A stretch of 64,000 nucleotides of DNA from Microbacterium testaceum (GTDB lineage: Bacteria; Actinomycetota; Actinomycetes; Actinomycetales; Microbacteriaceae), in the NCBI RefSeq assembly GCF_006539145.1, contig NZ_BJML01000002.1, positions 124,001 through 188,000 of the forward strand, given 5' to 3'. Shown here one piece after another: positions 1-10,023 of the stretch. The translations under genes were made by a program, and so were the position numbers. Within the stretch, counting starts at the first letter, position 1; each line of letters opens with the position of its first letter. Below the pieces are notes generated by a model. That model worked only from the letters and a program-made list of their open reading frames with translations. It had not been told where the DNA came from and made no database searches.

Positions 1-382
1 ACTGCACGCCGTCGACGACGTCGTCATACTGCGCCGGGGCGAGTGCGGCCGCGCGCGGGCGCAAGAACAGCACGTCGCCGTCGAGGAGCCCCGCGGATGC
101 CGTACCCAGGTCTTCGTCGAGCGGCGCGTGGCCGAGGCGTTGCAGGACCCACCCCCCGTGGTCGAGGCCCCGTGTCGCGAGCGACGGGTCGAGATGGCCC
201 ACGATCGTCGGCAGCAACTCCGCGATCGGGATGTGCGACGGGACGGCGAGCTCGACGCGGGAGGTCGGTCCGACCACGCTGAGGCGGCACATGTCGCCGG
301 TGCTCGCGGCGACGAAGGGCTCCTCGGCCCGCCGGTGATCCTCTGCCGTGCCGGGTGCTGTGCGCTGATCGAGCGTGGTCAT
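1..382 (-). CDS. eccD: EccD type VII secretion membrane protein, N-terminal part (cut by window edge)
   Basis: Only the first 127 residues lie in the window. The minus-strand frame opens at ATG 382 and stays open to base 1. The visible part (starting MTTLDQRTAPGT) matches the cytosolic ubiquitin-like (YukD-type) domain of EccD: a beta-rich start around CRLSVVGPTSRVELAVPS, the segment IPIAELLPTIVGHL, then GGWVLQRLGHAPLDEDLGTA and LLDGDVLFLRPR, which is the usual EccD pattern. In this family the domain precedes about 11 membrane helices that form the ESX channel; those lie outside the window. The gene is divergent from eccC. I see no strong ribosome-binding site before ATG 382, so the start is tentative. 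Confidence 0.8.
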   Translation of the reverse strand, partial: MTTLDQRTAPGTAEDHRRAEEPFVAASTGDMCRLSVVGPTSRVELAVPSHIPIAELLPTIVGHLDPSLATRGLDHGGWVLQRLGHAPLDEDLGTASAGLLDGDVLFLRPRAAALAPAQYDDVVDGVQ

Positions 383-410
383 GCACTGCACACGCGCCGA
401 GACGAGGCGA

Positions 411-455
411 GGGTTCATCGTGGCGGCGCGACGTCGGCGGCGTCGCGATGAACCC
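411..455. promoter_or_regulatory. Inverted repeat in the eccD/eccC divergent region
   Basis: GGGTTCATCG (411-420) and CGATGAACCC (446-455) are perfect 10-base arms. The loop contains a smaller CGACG/CGTCG pair that extends the right arm. It lies between the two divergent secretion genes, so it could be an operator or an mRNA hairpin in the eccC leader. The function is inferred from position only. Confidence 0.4.
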
Positions 456-510
456 CGCGCGGGGGGACAGCCGTGGAAGGGGTGACGCACATGCAGCGAG
501 GAGAGCCGAC

Positions 511-3500
511 ATGAGCACCATCCCCTTCCGCAGGCAGCAGAGAGAGAAGCCGCCCGAGCTGCCCTCGGGCGACATAGAACTGCAGGAGCCGCCGTCGCTG
601 CCGGAGCTGCAGCCGAAGGACCCGCTGACGATGCTCATGATGGTGCCGATGATGCTCATCAGCGGGGTGATGATGCTCGTCTTCCTCGGCGAGCGCAATC
701 CCGCCCTCGCCGTCGGACTCTTCCTGGGCATGCTCGCCCTGGCGGTGCTCATGGTTCTGGTGCAGCTCACCCGGGCCGCGGCCGAACGCCGGACCACCGT
801 GCGCGGCGATCGCCGGGACTTCCTCCGCTACCTCGGGCAGATGCGCGGAAAGGTCCGAGGTGCGGCCGCGCAGCAGCGCGCTTCCCTGATGTGGCGGCAT
901 CCCGACCCGGCGTCGTTGTCGAACATGGCGATGACCGCGCGGCTGTGGGAGCGCCGCGGCACTCACGGCGACTTCGGCGAGCTGCGCATCGGCACCGGGT
1001 CGCACAGCCTCAGCCAGCGCATCACGCCCCTCTCGACCAAGCCCATCGCCGATCTGGAGCCCCTTTCGGCGCGAGCGCTGCGGCGCTTCATCGCCGTGCA
1101 CGGCTCGGTGCCCGACCTTCCCGTCTCCCTGTTCGTCCGTCGTCTCGCGAACATCCGGCTCACGGGCGACGCGGATGCCGCGCGGAGCATGGCCCGGGCG
1201 CTCGTCGCTCAAGCGGTGACGACGCACGCGCCGGATGAGCTGCGCGTCGCCGTCTGTGCGTCACCCGATCGCGCCGCCGATTGGGACTGGACGAAGTGGC
1301 TGCCGCACGCGCAGCACCCGAGCGGCCAGGACGGAGCGGGATCTGCGCGACTCTTCGCGACGGACGTCGCCGAGTTCATCGAGCTCATCGACGCCGACAT
1401 GAACGGGCGTTCGCGTTTCGAGCCCGGCGCCTCTCCCACCGCCGAAGAGCCCTACCATCTCGTCGTCTTCGACGGCATCGCCCCCGCGCCCGGGTCGCGC
1501 ATCACGTCGGGCGGATACCGCTGCACCACCGCGATCACCCTCGGCGTCGAGGTGGACGAGAACGACACGTCGGGTCTTCTGCTGGACGTGCGGACGGATG
1601 CCGTGCACATGCTGCGCCGCGATCGCACCGAGGGCGTGCAGCGCTCGCTGCTGTGCGTTCCGGATGCCATGAGTCTCGCCGCCGCGACGGCGCTCGCTCG
1701 TGTGATCGCTCCCTACCGTGCGGGCGGTCGCTCGGCGGATGCGAGCGAGCCGATGGTGTCGGACTTCGAGCTGCCGACGCTGCTCGGCATCGACGACGTC
1801 GACAAGTGGGCCCCCGCGAGCTCTCTGCGCGAGGGCCTCGATCGCACGCGCCTGCGCATCCCGCTGGGCGTCGACGAGCGTGGACACCCCGTGCATCTGG
1901 ACATCAAAGAGGCCGCCCAGGGGGGCATGGGGCCGCACGGCCTTCTCATCGGGGCCACCGGCTCCGGCAAGAGCGAGCTGCTGCGCACGCTCGTGCTCGG
2001 CATGGCGATGACGCACTCGTCCGAGACCCTCAATTTCGTGCTCGTCGATTTCAAGGGGGGCGCGACGTTTCTGGGCCTCGACGAGCTGCCCCACGTCTCG
2101 GCGCTCATCACGAACCTCGCCGACGAGGCGACGCTCGTCACCCGCATGCAGGACGCCCTGGCGGGTGAGCTGAACCGGCGGCAGGAATATCTACGCGCGG
2201 CCGGCAACTACTCGTCGCTGCTCGAGCACGAGAAGGCGCGGCTCGCGGGAGCACCGCTCGAGGCCATGCCGACGCTGTTCGTCATCGTGGACGAGTTCAG
2301 TGAGCTGCTGGCATCCAATCCGGACTTCGCCGAGCTGTTCGTCATGATCGGACGGCTGGGGCGTTCCCTCGGTGTGCATCTCCTGCTGGCCAGCCAGCGC
2401 CTCGAGGACGGCCGCATGACGAAACTCGAGAGCCATCTGTCGTACCGCATCGGCCTGCGGACGTTCTCGGCGATGGAGAGCCGGAGCGTCATCGGCGTCC
2501 CCGACGCGCACCAACTGCCGAACGCACCCGGCAACGGGTACCTCCGCAGCGACGTCGCGACGCTCACGCGATTCAAAGCCGCGTACGTCTCGGGCACCTA
2601 CCGGCGGCGCACGCGCGAGGAGCGACAGGAAGAAGTGCGTCAGCAGGTCGTCGTCTTCCAGGCGTCGCGCGTCGCGCCCCCCGTGGTCGAGGACACGTCA
2701 CTGCCCGTGCCGGAAGAAACGGCCGCCGGACCCGCCCCTACGGGTATCTCGCCCGGGGTCGACGACACGGTCATGTCGATGATCGTCGACCGCCTGGTCG
2801 GTTTCGGCCCCCCGGCTCACCAGGTCTGGTTGCCGCCGCTCGCCGCGCCGCCGACGCTCGATCAGCTCCTACCGCCGCTGCTGGTCGACCCGGACCGCGG
2901 ACTGCACGCCATCGGGTGGACCGGCTCCGGGCACCTCGGCGTGCCGATCGGCGTGGTCGACAAGCCCTACGAGCAGACGCGGGAGCTCTACGAGATCGAC
3001 CTCGCCGGCGCGGGCGGCAACGTCGGCATCGCCGGAGGCCCCCAATCCGGCAAGACGACGTTGTTGCGCACCATGGTCAGCGCCCTCGCGCTCACGCACA
3101 CCCCGGCCGAGGTGCAGTTCTACTGCATCGACTTCGGCGGCGGCGGCCTCTCGACGCTCGAAGGACTCCCCCACGTCGGCGGTGTCGCCACCCGCCGGCA
3201 GGCCGAGCAGGTCGCGCGCACGATCGCCGAGGTGCGCACCCTGCTCCGCGACCGCGAACAGCTCTTCACCGACGCAGCTCTCGAGGGCATGGCCGAGTAC
3301 CGCGCCAAGCGCGCCGCCGGAGAGCTCGCCGAGCAGCAGTTCGGCGACGTCTTCCTGGTCGTCGACGGCTGGGCGGCTCTGCGCGCCGAGTTCGAAGAGC
3401 ACGACATGACGCTGCGGGAGATCGCGCGACAGGGCCTGGCCTACGGCGTGCACGTCATGATCTCGACGAGCCGCTGGACCGACGTGCACAGCTCGTTGCG

Positions 3501-4497
3501 CGACCAGCTCGGAACGCGCGTGGAGCTGAAGCTGGGCGACCCGATCGACTCCGTCCATGGCATGCGCAAGGCGGCGACCGTGCCGCAGCTGCCGGGACGC
3601 GGCATCACCGTCGACGGCATGCACTTCCTCGCCGGTGTGCCGCGCATCGATGGCGATACCTCGGTGGAGGGGCTCGCCGCGGCATCCCGAGGTCTCGGCG
3701 AGGCCCTCGACGAGGCGTGGGACGGTCCCCTCGCCCCGCCGGTGCGCATGCTGCCCGCGGTGCTCGACGCCGCCGTGCTGCCCGCTCCGACGCTGCCCGG
3801 CCCGATCATCGCGCTCGGGCACGGCGAGCAAGACCTTCAGCCGGTGTGGCACGACTTCGCGCTGAAGCCGCACCTGAGCATCGTCGGCGACTCGGCGAGC
3901 GGCAAGACCGGGGCTCTTCGGCTCATCGCGCGCGGCGTCGTCGACGCGTATGCGCCCGACGACGTGCGGATGGTCGTCATCGACCCGCGCCGCGGCGTCG
4001 TCGAATCGGTCCCGGAGACGTACCAGTTCGCCACCGCCTTCTCGACCTCGGCCACCGAGCAGGTGGTCGCCAAGCTCGTCGCCGAACTGCGCGGCCGCGT
4101 ACCGAGCGCCGACATCACACCGGCGCAGTTGCGTCGGCGGGACTGGTGGAGCGGCCCGGAGTTCTTCGTGCTCGTCGACGACTACGACCTGCTGCTGGGC
4201 GGGGGGATGTCGGGCCCACTCATGCCGCTGGTCGAGCTCATCCCGCAGGCGGGCGACATCGGACTGCACCTCGTCCTCGCCCGCGCGGGCGCGGGCTCGA
4301 GCAGAACGGCGATGGATGCCGTCATCCGACGCCTGCACGAGTCGAACACACCCGAGCTGACGCTCTCGATGCCCGCATCCGAGCCGATGACGTTCTCGCC
4401 GGGCCGGGGCAGGCCGCTGCCGGCCGGACGCGCGTCTCTTCTCACGCGACGCGGGGGAACCGGTCTGCAGATCGGCTGGACGGAGCCGCCGCAGTGA
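511..4497 (+). CDS. eccC: EccC, type VII secretion FtsK/SpoIIIE-type ATPase with three ATPase domains
   Basis: This 1328-residue protein is the motor ATPase of an ESX-type secretion system and sits at the cytoplasmic membrane. Two membrane helices lie at about residues 40-59 and 65-86. Three P-loop domains follow: GATGSGKSE with Lys487 and Walker B VIVDE (591-595); GPQSGKTT with Lys848 and LVVDGW; and GDSASGKTG with Lys1132 and VLVDDYD. The single-chain form corresponds to fused EccCa plus EccCb. ATG 511 is chosen because GAGGAG lies 5-10 bases upstream; an in-frame ATG at 448 would add 21 low-complexity residues. It overlaps mycP by 4 bases (GTGA), which suggests translational coupling. Domain 1, which normally hydrolyses ATP, looks intact. 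Confidence 0.93.
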   Translation: MSTIPFRRQQREKPPELPSGDIELQEPPSLPELQPKDPLTMLMMVPMMLISGVMMLVFLGERNPALAVGLFLGMLALAVLMVLVQLTRAAAERRTTVRGDRRDFLRYLGQMRGKVRGAAAQQRASLMWRHPDPASLSNMAMTARLWERRGTHGDFGELRIGTGSHSLSQRITPLSTKPIADLEPLSARALRRFIAVHGSVPDLPVSLFVRRLANIRLTGDADAARSMARALVAQAVTTHAPDELRVAVCASPDRAADWDWTKWLPHAQHPSGQDGAGSARLFATDVAEFIELIDADMNGRSRFEPGASPTAEEPYHLVVFDGIAPAPGSRITSGGYRCTTAITLGVEVDENDTSGLLLDVRTDAVHMLRRDRTEGVQRSLLCVPDAMSLAAATALARVIAPYRAGGRSADASEPMVSDFELPTLLGIDDVDKWAPASSLREGLDRTRLRIPLGVDERGHPVHLDIKEAAQGGMGPHGLLIGATGSGKSELLRTLVLGMAMTHSSETLNFVLVDFKGGATFLGLDELPHVSALITNLADEATLVTRMQDALAGELNRRQEYLRAAGNYSSLLEHEKARLAGAPLEAMPTLFVIVDEFSELLASNPDFAELFVMIGRLGRSLGVHLLLASQRLEDGRMTKLESHLSYRIGLRTFSAMESRSVIGVPDAHQLPNAPGNGYLRSDVATLTRFKAAYVSGTYRRRTREERQEEVRQQVVVFQASRVAPPVVEDTSLPVPEETAAGPAPTGISPGVDDTVMSMIVDRLVGFGPPAHQVWLPPLAAPPTLDQLLPPLLVDPDRGLHAIGWTGSGHLGVPIGVVDKPYEQTRELYEIDLAGAGGNVGIAGGPQSGKTTLLRTMVSALALTHTPAEVQFYCIDFGGGGLSTLEGLPHVGGVATRRQAEQVARTIAEVRTLLRDREQLFTDAALEGMAEYRAKRAAGELAEQQFGDVFLVVDGWAALRAEFEEHDMTLREIARQGLAYGVHVMISTSRWTDVHSSLRDQLGTRVELKLGDPIDSVHGMRKAATVPQLPGRGITVDGMHFLAGVPRIDGDTSVEGLAAASRGLGEALDEAWDGPLAPPVRMLPAVLDAAVLPAPTLPGPIIALGHGEQDLQPVWHDFALKPHLSIVGDSASGKTGALRLIARGVVDAYAPDDVRMVVIDPRRGVVESVPETYQFATAFSTSATEQVVAKLVAELRGRVPSADITPAQLRRRDWWSGPEFFVLVDDYDLLLGGGMSGPLMPLVELIPQAGDIGLHLVLARAGAGSSRTAMDAVIRRLHESNTPELTLSMPASEPMTFSPGRGRPLPAGRASLLTRRGGTGLQIGWTEPPQ

Positions 4498-5678
4498 GCC
4501 TCGACCGCACGAAGCGCACGCGCCGACGCCTCACGGTCGTCGCCCTGGTGTCCCTCGCGGCGGGGCTGCCGGCTGTCGCGCTGCCGAGCCTTCCCGCGGC
4601 AGTCGCGGCGTCGTGCGCGGCTTCGGCCGGTTCGCCGGTCATCGAGGGCGCTTCGTGGGGGCAGAAGCGGATGGGCGCCGAGCACGCGTGGGCTCGCACG
4701 ACGGGCGATGTCGTCGTGGCCGTGCTCGACACGGGGGTCAGCGCGGCGACGACATCGCTGCAGGGTCATGTGCTGCCGGGTGTCGACCTGGCGGGCGGTC
4801 CCGCCGCCAGCGATTGCTACGGCCGCGGCACCTTCGTCGGCTCCCTCATCGCTGGGCAGGCCGTCGAGGGCACACAGTTCGTGGGACTCGCACCGGGGGC
4901 GACGATCCTTCCCGTCCGCATCACGGACGATCCCGACGACATCGCCCTGATCGACGCGCTGCCGACTCTCCTGGCACGGGGCATCACGGCAGCGGTCGAC
5001 GGGGGCGCCCGAGTGATCGCCGTCCCGCTCACGGCGACGGCCAGCTCTCCCGAGCTGGAGCAGGCCGTGCGGGCGGCGGTCGCGGCCGATGTCCTCGTCG
5101 TCGCCGCGGCAGGCTCTCCGACGACGGACGCGGCGGCCTACCCGGCCCGCCTCGACGGTGTGCTGTCGGTCGCGCCGCTCGGCGAGGACGGTGGCGTCGA
5201 GGTGTCTCGGCTCGGTGCCGCGCCGGATATCGCGGCTCCCTCCGCCGGTCTCGTGGGCGCCGTGCCGGACGGCGCGGGGCACGTGGTCGGCGACGAGCCC
5301 GGCTTAGCCGTGGCCTACGCCGCCGGTGCAGCGGCCCTCGTCCGAGCCGACGACCCCACGCTCACCGTCGAAGCCGTCATCCAGCGCCTGATGGTCACAG
5401 CCGATGCGCCGACTCGACCGCTGCCGGAGGGAGCGAGCACCGATCCGTCGCTCGGTGCCGGCGTGGTCGACCCCGTCGCCGCGATCTCGCGTCTCGCCCC
5501 CGCGCAGATCGTTGCCGCGCGCGACGAACCGCTGACGCTGGAGGTTCCCCCGCCGGCCGACGAGCGGCCCGACGCTCTCGCGTTGGTGCTGGGCCTCGGC
5601 CTGCTGGGTGCGGCTGGCGCCGCCCTCGGGCCCCTCGTCGGGGTGGCGACCGTCCGTCGAGCTTCGCGAGGATCTTGA
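4494..5678 (+). CDS. mycP: Mycosin (MycP)-like subtilisin-fold protein with a degenerate catalytic triad
   Basis: This is a 394-residue S8-family protein starting at GTG 4494 inside the eccC stop. It has an N-terminal signal sequence (basic RTKRTRRR, hydrophobic to about residue 39), a subtilisin-like domain, and a C-terminal membrane helix at about 362-385 followed by a basic tail, as in mycosins. The catalytic Asp79 is present (VAVLDTGV). The His motif GHGT reads GRGT (Arg111), the Ser motif GTS-type reads EPGLA (Gly270), and the oxyanion Asn of AAGN reads AAGS. It therefore should not be proteolytic; family members are also thought to stabilise the ESX membrane complex. A rare TTA leucine codon (5304) lies next to the lost serine. 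The reading frame is intact, so it is not an obvious pseudogene. Confidence 0.85.
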   Translation: MSLDRTKRTRRRLTVVALVSLAAGLPAVALPSLPAAVAASCAASAGSPVIEGASWGQKRMGAEHAWARTTGDVVVAVLDTGVSAATTSLQGHVLPGVDLAGGPAASDCYGRGTFVGSLIAGQAVEGTQFVGLAPGATILPVRITDDPDDIALIDALPTLLARGITAAVDGGARVIAVPLTATASSPELEQAVRAAVAADVLVVAAAGSPTTDAAAYPARLDGVLSVAPLGEDGGVEVSRLGAAPDIAAPSAGLVGAVPDGAGHVVGDEPGLAVAYAAGAAALVRADDPTLTVEAVIQRLMVTADAPTRPLPEGASTDPSLGAGVVDPVAAISRLAPAQIVAARDEPLTLEVPPPADERPDALALVLGLGLLGAAGAALGPLVGVATVRRASRGS

Positions 5679-5720
5679 CGCCTCCCTTCGAACGGCCTGT
5701 GTCCGGCCCCTCCCGTGCAG

Positions 5721-5750
5721 AAGGGCCCCCGCGTGTTCGCGGGGGCCCTT
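5721..5750. terminator. Bidirectional terminator between mycP and nrdF
   Basis: A perfect 13-base stem (AAGGGCCCCCGCG, 5721-5733, with 5738-5750) closes a TGTT loop. It lies between the convergent mycP and nrdF genes. Confidence 0.85.
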
Positions 5751-5783
5751 CTCAGGGATGGTGTCCAGGGGCACCGAAGGAAC

Positions 5784-6788
<1,005 letters not shown>

Positions 6789-6796
6789 TCAGTGGC

Positions 6797-8953
6797 TCAG
6801 AGCATGCACGAGACGCACTCGGTCATGTCGGTGCCCTCGAGCGCCAGCTGACGCAGACGGATGTAGTAGATGGTCTTGATGCCCTTGCGCCACGCGTAGA
6901 TCTGCGCCTTGTTGATGTCGCGGGTGGTGACGGTGTCCTTGAAGAACAGCGTCAGCGACAGGCCCTGGTCGACGTGCTGCGTCGCGGCGGCGTACGTGTC
7001 GATGACCTTCTCGTAGCCGATCTCGTACGCGTCCTGGTAGTACTCCAGGTTCTCGTTCGTCATGAACGGAGCCGGGTAGTAGACGCGACCGAGCTTGCCT
7101 TCCTTGCGGATCTCGATCTTCGAGGCGATCGGGTGGATCGAGCTCGTGGAGTTGTTGATGTACGAGATCGAACCGGTCGGGGGCACGGCCTGCAGGTTCT
7201 GGTTGTAGATGCCGTGCGCCTGCACCGACGCCTTGAGCTCGCGCCAGTCGTCCTGCGTGGGGATCTGGACGTTCGCGAACAGCTCCTTGGCCTTCGCCGT
7301 CTCGGGCGCCCACACCTGCTCGGTGTACTTGTCGAAGAACTCACCCGACGCGTAGGTGGAGTTCTCGAAGCCGTCGAAGGCGGTGCCGCGCTCGATCGCG
7401 AGGCGGTTCGAGGCACGCAGCGCGTGGAACAGCACCGTGTAGAAGTAGATGTTCGTGAAGTCGATGCCCTCTTCGGAGCCGTAGTAGACGTGCTCGCGAG
7501 CGAGGTAGCCGTGCAGGTTCATCTGGCCGAGGCCGATGGCGTGCGAACGGTCGTTGCCGTCTTCGATGGAACGCACCGAGGCGATGTGGCTCTGCACGCT
7601 CACGGCAGTGAGGGCACGGATCGCGGTCTCGACCGTGAGGCCGAGGTCGCCGCCGTCCATCGCGAGAGCGATGTTCATCGAGCCGAGGTTGCAGGAGATG
7701 TCCTTGCCGATGGTGTCGTACGAGAGGTCCTCGTTGTACGTGGTCGGCGTGTTGACCTGCAGGATCTCCGAGCACAGGTTCGACATGTTGATGCGTCCGG
7801 CGATCGGATTGGCCTTGTTCACCGTGTCCTCGAACATGATGTACGGGTAGCCCGACTCGAACTGGATCTCGGCGAGGGTCTGGAAGAACTCGCGCGCGTT
7901 GATCTTCGTCTTCTTGATGCGGGGGTCGTCGACCATCTCGCGGTACTTCTCGGTGACCGAGATGTCGCCGAACGGCTTGCCGTAGACCTTCTCGACGTCG
8001 TACGGCGAGAAGAGGTACATGTCCTCGCCGTTCTTGGCGAGCTCGAACGTGATGTCGGGGATGACGACACCCAGCGACAGCGTCTTGATGCGGATCTTCT
8101 CGTCGGCGTTCTCGCGCTTGGTGTCGAGGAAGCGCAGGATGTCGGGGTGGTGGGCGTTGAGGTACACCGCGCCGGCGCCCTGACGCGCGCCGAGCTGGTT
8201 GGCGTAGCTGAAGCTGTCTTCGAGAAGCTTCATCACGGGGATGATGCCCGACGACTGGTTCTCGATCTGCTTGATCGGAGCCCCCGCCTCGCGGATGTTC
8301 GACAGCAGCAGGGCGACGCCGCCGCCGCGCTTGGACAGCTGCAGAGCGGAGTTGATGCCGCGGGCGATCGACTCCATGTTGTCTTCGATGCGGAGCAGGA
8401 AGCACGACACGAGCTCGCCGCGCTGCGCCTTGCCCGCGTTGAGGAAGGTGGGGGTGGCGGGCTGGAAGCGGCCCGAGATGATCTCGTCGACCAGCTGCAC
8501 GGCCAGGCGGGGGTCGCCGTCGGCGAGCGCGAGGGCGGTCATGACGACGCGGTCCTCGAAGCGCTCCAGATAGCGCTTTCCGTCGAAGGTCTTCAGCGTG
8601 TAGCTCGTGTAGTACTTGAAGGCGCCGAGGAAGGTCTCGAAGCGGAACTTCGCCCCGTACGCGCGGTCGTTCAGCTCCTGGATGAAGTCCATCGAGTACT
8701 TCTCGAGCACGGTCGGCTCGTAGTACTCCTTCTCGACGAGGTAGTCGAGACGCTCCTTGAGCGAGTGGAAGAACACCGTGTTCTGGTTCACGTGCTGCAG
8801 GAAGTACTCCCGCGCGGCACGCTTGTCGGCGTCGAACTGGATCTTGCCGTCGGCGTCGTACAGATTCAGCATCGCGTTGAGGGCGTGGTAATCCAATCCC
8901 TCGAATCGCGCCTCGGTCTTGAAGTCCACGTCGGTCAGCTCAACTTCCACCAT
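6797..8953 (-). CDS. nrdE: Class Ib ribonucleotide reductase large subunit NrdE
   Basis: This 718-residue alpha subunit binds nucleoside diphosphates and carries the catalytic cysteines. Recognisable parts include the N-terminal NrdE extension ([14 protein letters not shown]), [14 protein letters not shown] with an active-site cysteine, the finger-loop region [16 protein letters not shown] with Cys, Asn and Glu, and the C-terminal CVSCML whose cysteine pair is re-reduced by NrdH. Start ATG 8953 ([11 protein letters not shown]) is preferred over an upstream in-frame ATG at 9034 because the latter lies deep inside nrdI. It overlaps the 3' end of nrdI by 19 bases, consistent with co-translation. 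As expected for class Ib, no ATP-cone is seen at the N-terminus. Confidence 0.97.
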   Translation of the reverse strand: MVEVELTDVDFKTEARFEGLDYHALNAMLNLYDADGKIQFDADKRAAREYFLQHVNQNTVFFHSLKERLDYLVEKEYYEPTVLEKYSMDFIQELNDRAYGAKFRFETFLGAFKYYTSYTLKTFDGKRYLERFEDRVVMTALALADGDPRLAVQLVDEIISGRFQPATPTFLNAGKAQRGELVSCFLLRIEDNMESIARGINSALQLSKRGGGVALLLSNIREAGAPIKQIENQSSGIIPVMKLLEDSFSYANQLGARQGAGAVYLNAHHPDILRFLDTKRENADEKIRIKTLSLGVVIPDITFELAKNGEDMYLFSPYDVEKVYGKPFGDISVTEKYREMVDDPRIKKTKINAREFFQTLAEIQFESGYPYIMFEDTVNKANPIAGRINMSNLCSEILQVNTPTTYNEDLSYDTIGKDISCNLGSMNIALAMDGGDLGLTVETAIRALTAVSVQSHIASVRSIEDGNDRSHAIGLGQMNLHGYLAREHVYYGSEEGIDFTNIYFYTVLFHALRASNRLAIERGTAFDGFENSTYASGEFFDKYTEQVWAPETAKAKELFANVQIPTQDDWRELKASVQAHGIYNQNLQAVPPTGSISYINNSTSSIHPIASKIEIRKEGKLGRVYYPAPFMTNENLEYYQDAYEIGYEKVIDTYAAATQHVDQGLSLTLFFKDTVTTRDINKAQIYAWRKGIKTIYYIRLRQLALEGTDMTECVSCML

Positions 8954-9375
8954 CGTTCCAATCCCTCGTTGACCCGCTCGACATCGTCGGGGGTGCCGAA
9001 AACTTCCAGCCGGTACAGGTGCGGCACCCCGCATTTGCGCGCGATGATGTCGCCGGCGAGGCAGAAGGCGTCGCCGAAGTTCGTGTTTCCCGCGGCGATG
9101 ACACCACGGATGTTGCGTCGGTTCCGCTCCTCGTTGAGGAATCGGATGACCTGCTTGGGGACCGCGCCCTTCTCGACGCCCCGGCCGGCACCCCCACCGT
9201 AAGTGGGGGTGACCAGCACGAAGGGTTCGTCGACCTGGAGGGGCGGATCGGTCGGCCGGAGCGGAATACGCACGGCCCGCTTGCCGAGCTTCTCGATGAA
9301 ACGCGCGGTGTTGCCCGACACGCTCGAGAAGTAGACCAGCAGCGGAGCCTCGGTCGCCGACAAGACAGTGCTCAT
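8935..9375 (-). CDS. nrdI: NrdI flavodoxin-like activator of class Ib ribonucleotide reductase
   Basis: The 146-residue flavodoxin-fold protein supplies oxidant (through FMN) to assemble the dimanganese-tyrosyl cofactor of NrdF. The FMN phosphate loop is seen as [12 protein letters not shown] (residues 15-26). Also visible are LVTPTYGGG (54-62) and the family motif [16 protein letters not shown] (94-109). It lies between nrdH and nrdE in the usual order. Start ATG 9375 gives the normal family length. Confidence 0.95.
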   Translation of the reverse strand: MSTVLSATEAPLLVYFSSVSGNTARFIEKLGKRAVRIPLRPTDPPLQVDEPFVLVTPTYGGGAGRGVEKGAVPKQVIRFLNEERNRRNIRGVIAAGNTNFGDAFCLAGDIIARKCGVPHLYRLEVFGTPDDVERVNEGLERWWKLS

Positions 9376-9403
9376 GACGAAGGTCTGAGAGCCTGTCGCC
9401 GGA

Positions 9404-9637
9404 TCAGGCGAGGCGCGAAGCGAGCTCGTCGATCTTGTCGGGACGGAATCCCGACCAGTGGTCCTCGTCGGTGATGACGACGGGTGCCTGCAGGTACCCG
9501 AGCGACTTGACCTGCTCGAGCGCCGACGGGTCTTCGGACAGGTCGAGCACGTTGTACTCGATGCCCTTCGAGTCGAGTGCGCGGTAGGTCGCCGTGCACT
9601 GGACGCAGGACGGCTTGGTGTAGACCGTGATCGCCAT
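9404..9637 (-). CDS. nrdH: NrdH glutaredoxin-like redoxin
   Basis: This 77-residue electron donor reduces the NrdE C-terminal disulfide. The redox motif CVQC is at residues 11-14 ([17 protein letters not shown]), and the WSGFRPDKI segment near the C-terminus is typical of NrdH. ATG 9637 is chosen because a purine-rich GGGGAGAGAGAG stretch precedes it; the frame stays open further upstream but without family similarity. It is the first gene of nrdHIEF and lies 28 bases before nrdI. Confidence 0.96.
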   Translation of the reverse strand: MAITVYTKPSCVQCTATYRALDSKGIEYNVLDLSEDPSALEQVKSLGYLQAPVVITDEDHWSGFRPDKIDELASRLA

Positions 9638-9698
9638 GTCGTTCTCTCTCTCCCCTGGAAAATCTGTGTCCGGCCGGGCAGGGCCAGCCGGGACCTCA

Positions 9699-9746
9699 AT
9701 ACTACATATGGGGACGGACATCGGAAGGCACCACAAGGGGTAGTAG
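9699..9746 (-). promoter_or_regulatory. Tandem NrdR-box-like sites upstream of nrdH
   Basis: Two 16-base sites, 9699-9714 (ATACTACATATGGGGA) and 9731-9746 (CCACAAGGGGTAGTAG), resemble the NrdR consensus acaCwAtATaTwGtgt. The first matches the CwAnATaTnG core; the second keeps both outer halves but not the AT centre. They are exactly 32 bases apart, about three helical turns, as known for cooperative NrdR binding. The assignment rests on pattern and position. Confidence 0.55.
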
Positions 9747-9793
9747 TTACAGCGATGTGATTTTCCACCGTCTCTCCCCATGTACAACACAGG

Positions 9794-9890
9794 TTGTCCA
9801 CGATTTCATCCACAGATCGCACCCCTCCCGGAACCTTGTCGACGGGCGCGATTCCGCGGATTTGGCGGGACCGGTCGATGTCTGTCCACA
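9794..9890 (+). promoter_or_regulatory. Three DnaA-box-like nonamers upstream of nrdHIEF
   Basis: TTGTCCACG (9794-9802) and CTGTCCACA (9882-9890) each differ by one base from TTGTCCACA, the box preferred in high-GC actinobacteria. TCATCCACA (9806-9814) differs by one base from TTATCCACA. All lie on the plus strand. DnaA control of ribonucleotide reductase is established in E. coli (nrdAB); its relevance here is inferred. Confidence 0.4.
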
Positions 9891-10011
9891 GGTCGGACGG
9901 TAGACGGGGGGTCCGACATTGCACAGACGAGCGAATTCGCCCGAGGGCGTGTCGCGGCGTGTCGCGTCGGTCCCGCACGAGGACGCCTCGGCGCGTGTCG
10001 GAGGTCGGCTG

Positions 10012-10017
10012 TAGCGT
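10012..10017 (+). promoter_or_regulatory. Minus-10 element of a leaderless promoter (MFS gene)
   Basis: TAGCGT lies exactly 6 bases before GTG 10024, placing the expected transcription start at the start codon. No ribosome-binding site is present. Confidence 0.55.
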
Positions 10018-10023
10018 TATCCG

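Larger units (their letters stand above)
9638..10023. other. Intergenic region between nrdH and the MFS gene
   Basis: These 386 bases hold no convincing gene. They contain the nrdH leader, the NrdR-like boxes, three DnaA-box-like nonamers (9794-9802, 9806-9814, 9882-9890), a short ACAAC/GTTGT inverted repeat near 9785-9798, and the leaderless promoter of the MFS gene at the right end. Confidence 0.7.

Noticed and set aside
4300..4500. Frameshift between eccC and mycP
   Set aside because: The 4-base GTGA overlap gives intact, family-sized proteins on both sides.
6974..9202. Long plus-strand open frame antisense to nrdE
   Set aside because: Shadow of a highly conserved gene; no start signal and a repetitive Val/Leu/Arg/Asp composition.
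9794..9890. Chromosomal origin suggested by DnaA-like boxes
   Set aside because: No dnaA, dnaN, recF, gyrB or AT-rich unwinding region is nearby; only three boxes are present.
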